A stretch of DNA of 49,428 bases from Micromonospora sp. HK10 (GTDB lineage: Bacteria > Actinomycetota > Actinomycetes > Mycobacteriales > Micromonosporaceae): contig NZ_KQ058867.1 in assembly GCF_000982955.1 (NCBI RefSeq), positions 1 through 49,428 of the forward strand. Reading direction: 5' to 3'. Positions 11,990 to 19,213 of this stretch are shown here, piece after piece. Under the pieces are notes generated by a model that searched no databases, was not told the DNA's origin, and was given only the letters and a program-made list of their open reading frames with translations. Position numbers and translations under genes: made by a program. Every line of letters begins with the position of its first letter. Position 1 is the first letter of the stretch.

Positions 11990-12007
11990 TCAGCGGATGA
12001 CGGGCAT
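11990..12007 (-). CDS. Five-codon leader ORF (MPVIR) upstream of the drug exporter
   Basis: ATG-CCC-GTC-ATC-CGC-TGA on the minus strand, preceded by AGGAGGT with 6 nt spacing, one of the strongest Shine-Dalgarno sequences in the window. It lies 164 nt upstream of the exporter's start, inside the transcript predicted from the divergent promoter. Short ORFs in this position often mediate drug-sensing ribosome stalling upstream of resistance genes. That function is inference; the ORF and its ribosome binding site are seen directly. Confidence 0.55.
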   Translation of the reverse strand: MPVIR

Positions 12008-12109
12008 GGTGGGACCTCCTGGGTCCGGTGTCTGGTGCGCCGGGTCCATCGGGTGGGACCGGCCGGAATCCGGGGTACGCTATCCGGAGGCAGGGCTCCG
12101 GTCAGTTCC

Positions 12110-12156
12110 GGAGGGGTGCCTCCACTAACGTAGTGGAGGGGTGCCTCCGGTTGCAA
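12110..12156. promoter_or_regulatory. Divergent promoter with TetR operator
   Basis: A 9-bp inverted repeat, CCTCCACTA / TAGTGGAGG, with spacer ACG, lies at 12119-12139. Flanking it are two copies of the 14-mer GGAGGGGTGCCTCC (12110-12123 and 12135-12148), each itself a small palindrome. For the exporter (minus strand), TTGCAA (12151-12156) is 18 nt from TACGTT (12127-12132). For tetR (plus strand), TAACGT (12126-12131) is the likely -10. Both -10s lie in the centre of the palindrome, so TetR binding would block both. A related GGAG/CTCC repeat lies at about 12084-12101. Confidence 0.75.
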
Positions 12157-12166
12157 GGGGAGAGGG

Positions 12167-12760
12167 GTGACGTACGTCATGGCCAGCGCCGACCGGCTCG
12201 GAGAGGTCTTCGCGCGCCGCCCGAAGCGGGCCGACGCCCGGCGCAACTACGACGCCCTGATCGCCGCCGCCCGGCAGGTCTTCGGCGACTGCGGCGTCGG
12301 CGCGTCGCTGGAGGAGATCGCCCGGCGCGCCGGGGTCGGCATCGGCACCCTCTACCGCAACTTCCCGACCCGGCGGGACCTGTTCGAGGCGGTCTACGTC
12401 GAGGAGGTCCGCGCGCTCAGCGCCTCCGCCGCCGACCTGGCGGACCTGTCGCCGTGGGACGCCCTGGTCGGCTGGCTGCACCGGTTCGTCGCCTACGTCG
12501 GCACCAAGCGGGCCCTCGCCGAGGAGCTGGTCCACGACTCCGAGGTGTTCCGCAGCTGCCGCACCGAGATCTACGCCGCGGGCGAGCCGCTGCTGCGCCG
12601 CGCCCAGCAGGCCGGGGCGGCCCGGCCGGACGCCAGCTTCGACGACGTGGTCCGGCTGGTCAGCGGGATCATGGCGTACCAGTTCCCGGAGCCGGCCCAG
12701 CGCGACCGGGTGCTGGCCATCGCCCTGGACGGGCTGCGCCACCCCGCCGCCCCCCGCTGA
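12167..12760 (+). CDS. TetR-family repressor
   Basis: A 197-residue TetR-family repressor. The N-terminal helix-turn-helix runs from about residue 24 to 65, with the family pattern (VFGDCGVGASLEEIARRAGV then GIGTLYRNFPTRRDLFEAVY). The C-terminal ligand-binding domain resembles the SbtR-type C-terminal region of actinobacterial TetR proteins (YVGTKRALAEELV). GTG 12167 follows a purine-rich AAGGGGAG. An ATG four codons later (12179) is an alternative start. It is expected to repress itself and the divergent DHA2 exporter through the palindrome at 12119-12139. Confidence 0.92.
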   Translation: MTYVMASADRLGEVFARRPKRADARRNYDALIAAARQVFGDCGVGASLEEIARRAGVGIGTLYRNFPTRRDLFEAVYVEEVRALSASAADLADLSPWDALVGWLHRFVAYVGTKRALAEELVHDSEVFRSCRTEIYAAGEPLLRRAQQAGAARPDASFDDVVRLVSGIMAYQFPEPAQRDRVLAIALDGLRHPAAPR

Positions 12761-12866
12761 CCCCGGCCGCCCCTTCGCCCCCACCCTCCAGTCTGGACCG
12801 TCACGGCCTGCCGGCGTTGCGCCCGCGCGGACAATGGAGCGTACGTGTCGTGACGCGGAGGTGACC

Positions 12867-15548
12867 ATGCGTGAACCGGCCGCCCGGTCCCGGCCCCGGC
12901 CGGCGGGCGAGCGGCTGCCGGCCGGCAGCCTCGACCTGCTCGCCCTGCTGGCCCGGCTGCTGCGGCGGCCCCGCCGCGGCGACCGCTGGCTGCCCCTGCT
13001 CTGGCTGGTCCACCCGGCCGGTGACGGCGCGCTGGGCGCCCTGCTGCGCCGCTTCGTCGGCCGGGGCGCCGGGCGGCGGGTGCCGCACGCCGTCCTCGAC
13101 CTGAGCACCCGCCCCGCCGGCGACGACGTCCCGGCGGCGCTGCGCGAGCTGCACCGGCAGCTGTCGGTGGAGGCCTTCGGCGCCGCCCGCCTGCGGTTCC
13201 GGCACTATCCGCTGGCGGACTGGCTGATGCACCAGAGCCTGGCGGTCGGGTTGGACGCGCAGCAGAGCGGCCGGGCCGCGCTGGTCCGCCGGCTGCGCGA
13301 CTGGCGGGGCCGGGGCGTCACCGAGGACCCGCAGGTCGGTGGCGACTCCGGGCTGGGCACCGCGCTGCAGGTGCTGCTCTGGCTGCTGCGCCGGGCGATG
13401 CCGAGCGTGGTGTTCCGGATCGCGGTCTCCGGCCGGGTGCCACTGGTCGGCCGGCAGTACCGCTGGTTCATGCGGCAGCAGTATCTCGCCCCCCGGCAGT
13501 CGGTGACCTTCCTCGGCTTCGCCGAGCGGCTCACCGCCGGCTGGCGCGACGGCGAGCATCCGGCGCAGGTGGAGAAGCTGCTGCTGCACGCGTTCCTGGA
13601 GGACCTGCGGGTGGCGTACCGGCGCCGGTTCTGGCGGCCCGGCGACTGGCGGCGGACCGCCTACCCGGTGCTGCTGCTGGACGGGATGACCGGCGACGGC
13701 GTCGGGCACACCCTGGTCCGGCTGCTCGACGAGGTACGCAACGAGACCGGCCGCAACGATCCGCTGCTGGTGGTGGCGGTAGCGGCCGTCCCGCCGCCGG
13801 AACCGGCGGCCGTGCGCTCGGTTCGCGAGGCCGAGGAGGCGTACGACGACTGGGCCGAGGCGCTGCCGGAGATCCGCCGGCTGCGCCGGGCCGGTACCTG
13901 GCTCGTCGTGCTGCGCAGCGACGGCGACGATGTCGCGTCCCCGCCGGGCATCGCCCCACCGGCGCTGGTGGCGCCGGACCCGCCGTGGTGGTCCCGGCGG
14001 TTCCTGCCGGCGGCGGTGGCCCTGCTCCTGCTCGCCGGGCTCGGCCTGTGGGCGCACGGGCGCTGGGCGGCGGACTGCCGTCCCTGGCCCACCGACCAGG
14101 TGCGGGTGCGGGTGGTCGCGGGGGAGTGCGTCGGCTACAGCGACACCGCGGGCCAGGTGTTCAACAGCGAACCCGGCCAGCAGCGGCTGCGCGCCGTACA
14201 GCGGCGGATCTTCGCGCAGAACCGGGCCGCGGAGGAGGTGTGGCGGCGCAGCGACCGGCGCCGCCCCTACCTGACCCTGGTCTACCTCGGCAGCCTCACC
14301 GGCAACCGGACCCGCACCGACGAGGAGTCGTACGTCTCCGAGCGCGAGGAACTGGAGGGCATGGCGACCGCCCAGTACGCCCTGCTCAAGGAGTCCGCCG
14401 CGGCGGACGGCGCGGCGCTGCTGCACATCGTGGTGGCCAACGCCGGCCGGCAGATGCGGCACGCCGGCGAGGCGGTCCGGATGCTCGAAGGGCTGGCCCG
14501 CGACGACCCGACCCTGCTCGGCGTGGTCGGTATGGTGGACAGCCGGACCAGCACCGCGGCGGCGCTGCGCGAGCTCAACCGGGTCGGCCTGCCGGTGCTC
14601 GCGCCCACCCTGTCGGCCGACCGGATGGACACCAACTCCAGCCTCTACCTGCAGATCTCCGCGCCCAACCGGGACCAGGCCCGGATGCTCGAGGCGTACG
14701 CCCGGCAGGTGCTGCGGGTGACCGAGGCGCACGTCTACTGGACCACCGGCGAGCGCAGCTCGCTGGCCGAGGACCTCTACGTGTCCACCCTGGTCGACGG
14801 GCTGCGGGAGCGGTTCGGCGCGCGGCTGACCCGGCTCGAGGAGTGGCGTACCGGCCGCCGCCTGGTCCAGGAGTGCGGCTACCGGGGCGTGCTCATCTTC
14901 GCCGGCCGCTGGTCCGAGGTGGACGGCTTCCTGCGCGCGCTGCGCGAGTGCGGCGCCGACCCGCCCCGGCACCTGCTCGCCGACGACTCGTTCAACCGCT
15001 ACCTGGCCAACCCGGGGCTGCGCGCCAGCGCGCCCGGCAACCTGCCGGTCACGTACGTGTCGAAGGCGTCCCTGGCCACCTGCGCCGCGCTGCGGGCCGC
15101 GCAGGCCCGGCGCGACGACGCCCGGGGCAGCTTCCTCACCTGGATCGGCTCCGACGACCTGCTCGACCCGCCGCGCTGCCGCGACGGCGCCGGCCCGGCG
15201 GTGGGCGAGCGGGTGAGCCTCGCCTACGACGCGTCGATGATGCTGGTGCGGGCGCTGGAGAGCCTCGCCGCCCGGCTCCGGCACGCCGACACCGGCCGCC
15301 GCTGGGAGCCCCGCGCGGTCAACCCGGCCGGGGTGCACGCCGAGGTGCTGCGGCAGAACGCGGCCGGCGGCTACCCGGGGGTGGCCGGCCTGATCCGGTA
15401 CGCCCCGGACTCCGGCGAGCCGCTGGCCAAGCGGATCGCCCTGCTCACCGTGGCCCGGGTGCCCGACGTCGCGGCCGCGCCGGTCGAGGTCTTCCACTGC
15501 GGGGTGGCCGACGGCGGCCCCGACCCCGGCTGCCGTGGACCGGGGTGA
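12867..15548 (+). CDS. Membrane protein: eroded NTPase-like region, TM, type 1 periplasmic-binding domain
   Basis: About 893 residues. Residues ~40-375 look like an intracellular NTPase-type fold with worn motifs: LLWLVHPAGDGALGALLRRF stands where a P-loop would be but lacks GK[ST], and YPVLLLDGM resembles Walker B. One transmembrane helix follows at ~378-396 (AAVALLLLAGLGLW). The C-terminal ~450 residues resemble an ABC-type branched-chain amino-acid binding protein (type 1 periplasmic fold: LLGVVGMVDSRTSTAAALREL, GLPVLAPTLSADRM). The layout suggests a receptor-like protein with an outside ligand domain and an inside signalling or regulatory domain. ATG 12867 is chosen for its GGAGGTG at 12857; an ATG at 12834 has no ribosome binding site. 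Downstream lies only the toxin remnant on the other strand. Confidence 0.7.
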   Translation: MREPAARSRPRPAGERLPAGSLDLLALLARLLRRPRRGDRWLPLLWLVHPAGDGALGALLRRFVGRGAGRRVPHAVLDLSTRPAGDDVPAALRELHRQLSVEAFGAARLRFRHYPLADWLMHQSLAVGLDAQQSGRAALVRRLRDWRGRGVTEDPQVGGDSGLGTALQVLLWLLRRAMPSVVFRIAVSGRVPLVGRQYRWFMRQQYLAPRQSVTFLGFAERLTAGWRDGEHPAQVEKLLLHAFLEDLRVAYRRRFWRPGDWRRTAYPVLLLDGMTGDGVGHTLVRLLDEVRNETGRNDPLLVVAVAAVPPPEPAAVRSVREAEEAYDDWAEALPEIRRLRRAGTWLVVLRSDGDDVASPPGIAPPALVAPDPPWWSRRFLPAAVALLLLAGLGLWAHGRWAADCRPWPTDQVRVRVVAGECVGYSDTAGQVFNSEPGQQRLRAVQRRIFAQNRAAEEVWRRSDRRRPYLTLVYLGSLTGNRTRTDEESYVSEREELEGMATAQYALLKESAAADGAALLHIVVANAGRQMRHAGEAVRMLEGLARDDPTLLGVVGMVDSRTSTAAALRELNRVGLPVLAPTLSADRMDTNSSLYLQISAPNRDQARMLEAYARQVLRVTEAHVYWTTGERSSLAEDLYVSTLVDGLRERFGARLTRLEEWRTGRRLVQECGYRGVLIFAGRWSEVDGFLRALRECGADPPRHLLADDSFNRYLANPGLRASAPGNLPVTYVSKASLATCAALRAAQARRDDARGSFLTWIGSDDLLDPPRCRDGAGPAVGERVSLAYDASMMLVRALESLAARLRHADTGRRWEPRAVNPAGVHAEVLRQNAAGGYPGVAGLIRYAPDSGEPLAKRIALLTVARVPDVAAAPVEVFHCGVADGGPDPGCRGPG

Positions 15549-15558
15549 CGGCCGCGCG

Positions 15559-15637
15559 GCAGCAGGACCGCTCGATCCTCGATGCCCAGCTTGTTGACGA
15601 GACAGTCCGTGCCGGGCAGGCAGTACGGATCAGTCAC
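15559..15637 (-). pseudogene. Truncated Fic/Doc toxin remnant
   Basis: A GTG start at 15637 overlaps the stop of the Panacea antitoxin gene (GTGACTGA). The first ~26 codons read MTDPYCLPGTD...NKLGI..., which matches the N-terminal DPYxxPG-x-D-x-L-x-N-x-L-x-I pattern of Fic/Doc AMP-transferases. Similarity then stops, about 11 bp short of the end of the oppositely oriented gene at 15548. The HPFx(D/E)GN(G/K)R Fic motif is absent, so the toxin must be inactive. The end coordinate is approximate. Confidence 0.65.
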
Positions 15638-16220
15638 CGCGCAGGCGGGCAATCTCCTCGGCGATCAGCTCTTCTGCGCTGACCACGCCCGACGCGACGT
15701 CCCGCAGCCGGTCCTGCCAGTCCTGGTCGAACTCCTCGCCCTCGATCGACGCGTTCGCGGTGGCCAGCACGACAGCCGTCTCCGTGTTGGCGATCTGTCG
15801 TGCGTAGTAGGTCCTCATCAGCTCGATGTTCAAGGGCTCGGAGGAGCTTGCCGACTCGGGCAGCGGCCCCCGTGCCGCTCGCCACGGCAGCTCGTTGTGT
15901 GTCATGTCAGACAGCTCGGTCGCGGAGAACCGGCCGTACTCGCGGGCCACCCAACGGACTGATTCCTGCTGGTCGTCGGTGAGCTGGGAGGCGTCGCCGA
16001 GCGGCCATTCCGAGACGTGAAGTTGCCTCCGGTGGTGCCGGTAGAGCTGAGGCACGACCGGCCCCTCCCGCCACGCCTCGATGGCGTCGGCGAACAACGG
16101 CGAGCCGGTCCGGGCCAGATGCCACCCCTGGCAGTAGTACACGAGCTTCTGCAGCTTCATCGCCGTGACCTGGCCGACGTGAGAGAGCACCGCCGCGGCG
16201 ACATCGTGCGCCGTTGCCAT
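15630..16220 (-). CDS. Panacea (SocA/GepA-like, DUF4065) antitoxin
   Basis: A 196-residue protein with the Panacea-domain pattern: an N-terminal helix MATAHDVAAAVLSHVG, then KLQKLVYYCQGWHLA and AWREGPVVPQLY, with W and H residues at family positions. Panacea domains neutralise diverse toxins and usually sit next to the toxin gene. Here the overlapping downstream gene is a truncated Fic remnant, so the antitoxin appears orphaned. ATG 16220 is chosen because GGGAGGTGA lies directly upstream; the frame is open a further 22 codons without a ribosome binding site. The ~60-residue C-terminal tail, rich in Glu, is the part expected to contact the toxin. Confidence 0.85.
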   Translation of the reverse strand: MATAHDVAAAVLSHVGQVTAMKLQKLVYYCQGWHLARTGSPLFADAIEAWREGPVVPQLYRHHRRQLHVSEWPLGDASQLTDDQQESVRWVAREYGRFSATELSDMTHNELPWRAARGPLPESASSSEPLNIELMRTYYARQIANTETAVVLATANASIEGEEFDQDWQDRLRDVASGVVSAEELIAEEIARLRGD

Positions 16221-16284
16221 CCCGTTCACCTCCCTCGTCGGCCCTGGCATGAGCCTACCGACGGCCCTCATGCTCGGGCGACCC

Positions 16285-16341
16285 ACGCCGCCGTTTCTCC
16301 ATCATCGAGTGGCGGCGTCGGTTCGGCGCGCGTGCCGAACC
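16285..16341 (-). terminator. Two hairpins between the small Cys protein and the antitoxin gene
   Basis: Arms 16320-16327/16334-16341 (GGTTCGGC/GCCGAACC, 6-nt loop) and 16285-16292/16311-16318 (ACGCCGCC/GGCGGCGT, 18-nt loop) are perfect. Read on the minus strand they follow the small protein's stop and precede the antitoxin's start, so they probably separate two transcription units. Confidence 0.5.
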
Positions 16342-16393
16342 GCTCGGAGACGTCGACGCGCAGTCGGCGCTCAGGACGCGAGTTCGGCAGCCG

Positions 16394-16600
16394 TCACGCC
16401 GGCTCATCGGGATTGATCACGGCGGCCTTGACCAGGCGCGCGAAGGCCACCTCCGGGCATGGGTAGTCCTCGCCGCAGCCGCACAGCCAGCGGACGACGC
16501 GGCGCGGCGGGTGCGCGAAGAGGATGTCGTCGGCGTCCTCGATGTCCTGCGCCGAAGCGAAGGGCTCACCGGGGAACGTGTCGTCGGTGCGCTCGCCCAT
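16394..16600 (-). CDS. Small Cys-containing hypothetical protein
   Basis: A 68-residue protein starting MGERTDD, with GGGAGG 5 nt before the ATG. The first half is acidic (DIEDADDILFAHPP). The second half carries VVRWLCGCGEDYPCPE, three cysteines in a CxCx5C arrangement that could bind a metal or form a redox centre. I recall similar short proteins in Micromonosporaceae but know no function. The gene is divergent from the GntR regulator and shares its upstream region, so co-regulation is likely. It could be a partner of the regulator. Confidence 0.6.
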   Translation of the reverse strand: MGERTDDTFPGEPFASAQDIEDADDILFAHPPRRVVRWLCGCGEDYPCPEVAFARLVKAAVINPDEPA

Positions 16601-16740
16601 CGGGCCTCCCGTCGGGTACGACGTGCGGGTGACAGGTACGCACGCTCGGCCGTCCGGGGATTGGCCGGCCGAGCGCTCTGCGCCGTGGGAACAGACCAAC
16701 TCCGGGCTTGCAGACCTGGGAGCCGGTCAGGTGGAGCTTT

Positions 16741-16790
16741 AAACAACTAGTCACGTAAAGCAAGGACGACAACACGTTGCTTGTCATGAG
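16741..16790. promoter_or_regulatory. AT-richer intergenic region with nested inverted repeats (candidate GntR operator)
   Basis: This stretch is markedly richer in A/T than its surroundings. It contains AAGCAA/TTGCTT (16758-16763 and 16777-16782) and GACAA/TTGTC (16768-16772 and 16781-16785). It also has an imperfect outer pair, ACTAGTCA (16747-16754) with TGAGTAGT from 16787. It lies between the divergent small-protein and GntR genes, as expected for an autoregulatory operator. Confidence 0.45.
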
Positions 16791-16833
16791 TAGTCGTGCG
16801 TGATCGAATGGCGGGGCAGACCTGGGAGTCCAT

Positions 16834-17064
16834 ATGCCCGTCAAGCCGAAGTGGGAACAGCTCGCGGACCAGCTCCGCACTCAGATCGAATCAGGAGAAC
16901 TCGCGCCGGGAGACAAGTTGCCATCCACGGCTCAGCTCACGGCGGAGCACGGTGTCTCGACGACAGTGGTTCGCCAGGCCATCCTCGTGCTCCAGACGCA
17001 GGGATGGGTGGAGGGCGTGCACGGCCTCGGCGTGTTTGTCGCGGAGCGCCCCGAGTCGCGGTGA
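16834..17064 (+). CDS. Minimal GntR-family regulator (wHTH only)
   Basis: A 76-residue protein consisting of little more than the GntR winged helix-turn-helix: WEQLADQLRTQIESGELAPG, KLPSTAQLTAEHGVS, then the recognition helix TTVVRQAILVLQTQGWVEG and a wing ending GVFVAE. The effector-binding domain of full GntR proteins (usually 230-250 residues) is absent, so it must sense through a partner or act as a constitutive repressor. ATG 16834 follows GGGAG at 5 nt. Small regulators like this are common in actinobacterial accessory regions and integrative plasmids (KorSA-like), but no integrase or replication gene is present. Confidence 0.85.
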   Translation: MPVKPKWEQLADQLRTQIESGELAPGDKLPSTAQLTAEHGVSTTVVRQAILVLQTQGWVEGVHGLGVFVAERPESR

Positions 17065-17077
17065 TCCGGAGAATGCG

Positions 17078-17127
17078 AGATCTTGGAAGCGGAGGGCCCT
17101 CCTGAGGGCCGTTTCCTTCCAAGATCT
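17078..17127 (+). terminator. Bipartite hairpin after the gntR gene
   Basis: Outer 12-bp perfect arms AGATCTTGGAAG (17078-17089) and CTTCCAAGATCT (17116-17127) enclose an inner GGCCCT/AGGGCC stem (17095-17100, 17105-17110). It begins 14 nt after the gntR stop and ends 26 nt before the next start. It is either a terminator or a leader structure controlling the next gene. Confidence 0.6.
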
Positions 17128-17153
17128 GCGGCTGAGTTGCACCGGGAGGCAGG

Positions 17154-17588
17154 ATGGCGCGCGACGGCGGGGAGCTGGCCGGTTTCCGCATCGGATACCT
17201 GCCGCCCGGGATCGGGGAGCTGGCCTCGGACTTCGCCACCGAGTGGGAGGACGTCCGCTTCGTCAGCCGGGTCTGGGAGCGCCAGGTCGAGGACGGCTAC
17301 CGGGTTGACCTGCGCGTGCACGTGCTCCACGGTGAGCGGCTCACCGAGCTGGCCGCGGTCCGTGAGTTCCTCGCCGAGTACCACGAGCGCGACGCCGCAG
17401 CCTGGGAGCTTGTCGACTTCGCCCACCCGGACGGGCCGGGCCTGATCGGTGACGCCGAAGCGTTCTGGCTCGCCGGAACCGGAGTCGCGGTCAACGTGCT
17501 CGTCGACCCGGACACGGCCGACGCGGACGGTCTCCGCGCGATTGTCGAGGGCGTCCGGCGGTCGCCCGGCGGTGCGGTCGAGGACTGA
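17154..17588 (+). CDS. Conserved hypothetical protein
   Basis: A 144-residue soluble, acidic protein with no signal peptide or membrane segment, starting at ATG 17154 with GGGAGG 4 nt upstream. It has several aromatic/acidic blocks (GFRIGYLPPGIGELASDF, EWEDVRFVSRVWE, REFLAEYHERDAAAW, AEAFWLAGTGVAVNVLVDP) and the length of a small alpha/beta domain. I recall related hypothetical proteins in Micromonosporaceae but no function. The last codons and the stop form the first unit of a 37-bp tandem repeat that continues downstream. Confidence 0.7.
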   Translation: MARDGGELAGFRIGYLPPGIGELASDFATEWEDVRFVSRVWERQVEDGYRVDLRVHVLHGERLTELAAVREFLAEYHERDAAAWELVDFAHPDGPGLIGDAEAFWLAGTGVAVNVLVDPDTADADGLRAIVEGVRRSPGGAVED

Positions 17589-17682
17589 TGAAATGGCGCA
17601 CCGCCACTGTGCGGTCGAGGACTGATGAAACCGCGCACCGCCACTGTGCGGTCGAGGACTGAGGAAACAGCGCACCGCCGCT
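17572..17682 (+). repeat. 37-bp tandem repeat (3 copies) spanning a stop codon
   Basis: Units at 17572-17608, 17609-17645 and 17646-17682 differ at only a few bases. Each contains GGTCGAGGACTGA, which in unit 1 is the end and stop of the preceding gene. GGCGGTGCG (17568-17576) can pair with CGCACCGCC (17597-17605), so each unit can form a stem that might act as a terminator. Confidence 0.9.
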
Positions 17683-17781
17683 GCCGGGCACGGCTGGAGG
17701 CCGGATGACCAGTGGCGTCCGGCCGAGTGCCGGGCGAGCGGCCGGCGACCCCCGTGGAGCCGCCGGCCGCTCGCCCCCCGG

Positions 17782-19194
17782 TCAGCTGTGCGCGTTGCTC
17801 GGCCGGCCCCACGGGCCGGTGATCGCGAAGACGTAGCCCGGCGACTGGATGTTGGCGAACAGGATCTTCCCGTCCGCGCTGAACGTCGGGCCGGTGAACT
17901 CGCTGTCGTTGAGTTCGTTGCGGGCCAGCGGGTACGCCTTGCCCTGCTCGGTGACGCCGACCAGGTGCGACACGCCCTCGCCGTCCTCGGCCAGGATCAC
18001 CCCGCCGTACGGCGACACGGTGATGTTGTCCGGGCCGTCGAAGTTGCCGTGGTCCGCGTCCGGGTCGTTGTTCACCCCGAAGATGGTCTTCAGCGTCACC
18101 GTCTCGGTCCGCGGGTCGTAGTACCAGACCTGGCCGTCGTGCTCGTGGACGCTGCCGTCGTCGTGCCGGGCGAAGCTGGCTACGAAGTACGCCCCGCCGT
18201 CGGCCCACCAGGCGCCCTCCAGCTTGCGGCTGCGGGTCACCTGCCCGTCGGTGAACTGCTTGCGCACCGAGACGGTCCGGGCGTCCCGGTCGGGCACGTC
18301 CACCCACTCCACCTGGTACCGGGTGCCCGGGGTGGTGGCCTCGGACAGGTCCGCGACGTGCTGGCTGCCGCGCCGGCAGCGCATCGCCTGGAGGCGGCCC
18401 GCGGTGTCACCGTCGGGCCGCTGGGCCAGGGCGCGCAGCGCGCCCTTGCCGCCCCGGAAACCGGCCGGCGGGGTCCACCGGAAGTAGAGGCCGTTCGGGC
18501 CGCCCGCGTCCTCGGTCAGGTAGATCGCGTGGGTGTACGGGTCGACCGCCACCGCCTCGTGGGAGTAGCGGCCGAGGAACTTCAGCGGCACCGGGTTCTG
18601 GTTGGCGGACCGGTCGTGCGGGTCCACCTCGAAGACGTACCCGTGGTCCTTCAGGTAGCTGCCGCCGGCCCGCTGCTCGGTCTCCTCGCAGGTCAGCCAG
18701 GTGCCCCACGGGGTGATACCGCCCGCGCAGTTGTTGTGCGTGCCGGCCACGCTGACGTACTCGCGCAGCCGCCGGCCCTGCCCGTCCACCTCGATGGTGG
18801 TGGTGCCGCCCCGGGCGCCCGGGTCGTAGGTCAGCCCGGCCAGCGCCGGCACCGGGTACGGCTCGCTGCCGCCGATCTCGTGGTTGTTCACCAGCACCGA
18901 GCCGTGCGGGCCGCGGAAGCAGCCGGTGCCGTCGGCGTCGCTCGGGGTGGCCTGCCCCGATTCGAGCAGGGTCACGCCCGCCTGGGCCACGATGGTGTAC
19001 GAGAAGCCGGGCGGCAGGGCCAGCAGGCCGGCCGGGTCCGGGACGAGGTCGCCGTAGCCGACCGCCGGGCGGACCGCGGCCCGCGCCGCAGCCGGCCCCG
19101 CGATCGCGTCCAGGCTGCCGGCCACCACGATGCCGAGGCCGCCGGCGGCACCCCCGCGCAGCACCGCGCGGCGGGAGATGGGGGAGGAGGTCAC
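17782..19194 (-). CDS. PhoX-family phosphatase, Tat-exported
   Basis: A 470-residue protein with a twin-arginine signal (SRRAVLRGG, then a Gly/Ala/Val hydrophobic stretch and an AARAA-type cleavage region). The mature part matches the PhoX family (DUF839): GPHGSVLVNNHEIGGSEP, THNNCAGGITPWGTWLTCEET, SHEAVAVDP, YLTEDAGGPNGLYFRW. PhoX enzymes are calcium- and iron-dependent alkaline phosphatases secreted under phosphate starvation; the Cys and Glu in NNCAGG and CEET are family metal-site positions. The GTG start follows a weak GGCAAGG. A candidate PHO box lies about 80 bp upstream. Other members hydrolyse phosphodiesters or phytate, so the exact substrate is open. Confidence 0.85.
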   Translation of the reverse strand: MTSSPISRRAVLRGGAAGGLGIVVAGSLDAIAGPAAARAAVRPAVGYGDLVPDPAGLLALPPGFSYTIVAQAGVTLLESGQATPSDADGTGCFRGPHGSVLVNNHEIGGSEPYPVPALAGLTYDPGARGGTTTIEVDGQGRRLREYVSVAGTHNNCAGGITPWGTWLTCEETEQRAGGSYLKDHGYVFEVDPHDRSANQNPVPLKFLGRYSHEAVAVDPYTHAIYLTEDAGGPNGLYFRWTPPAGFRGGKGALRALAQRPDGDTAGRLQAMRCRRGSQHVADLSEATTPGTRYQVEWVDVPDRDARTVSVRKQFTDGQVTRSRKLEGAWWADGGAYFVASFARHDDGSVHEHDGQVWYYDPRTETVTLKTIFGVNNDPDADHGNFDGPDNITVSPYGGVILAEDGEGVSHLVGVTEQGKAYPLARNELNDSEFTGPTFSADGKILFANIQSPGYVFAITGPWGRPSNAHS

Positions 19195-19213
19195 GTCCTT
19201 GCCTTCCTGTTCG

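Noticed and set aside
12801..15497. An 898-codon open frame antisense to the NTPase-TM-binding-domain gene
   Set aside because: Composition is again the complement of GC-biased codons, with no domain and no ribosome binding site. The plus-strand gene has a membrane helix and recognisable binding domain.
12867..15548. Binding-domain protein considered as the receptor of the liv transporter
   Set aside because: It is 25 kb from the liv operon, which has its own receptor, and it has a large cytoplasmic domain and a fixed membrane anchor.
15549..17700. Accessory patch considered as an integrative element
   Set aside because: No integrase, transposase, replication gene, flanking direct repeats or nearby tRNA was seen.
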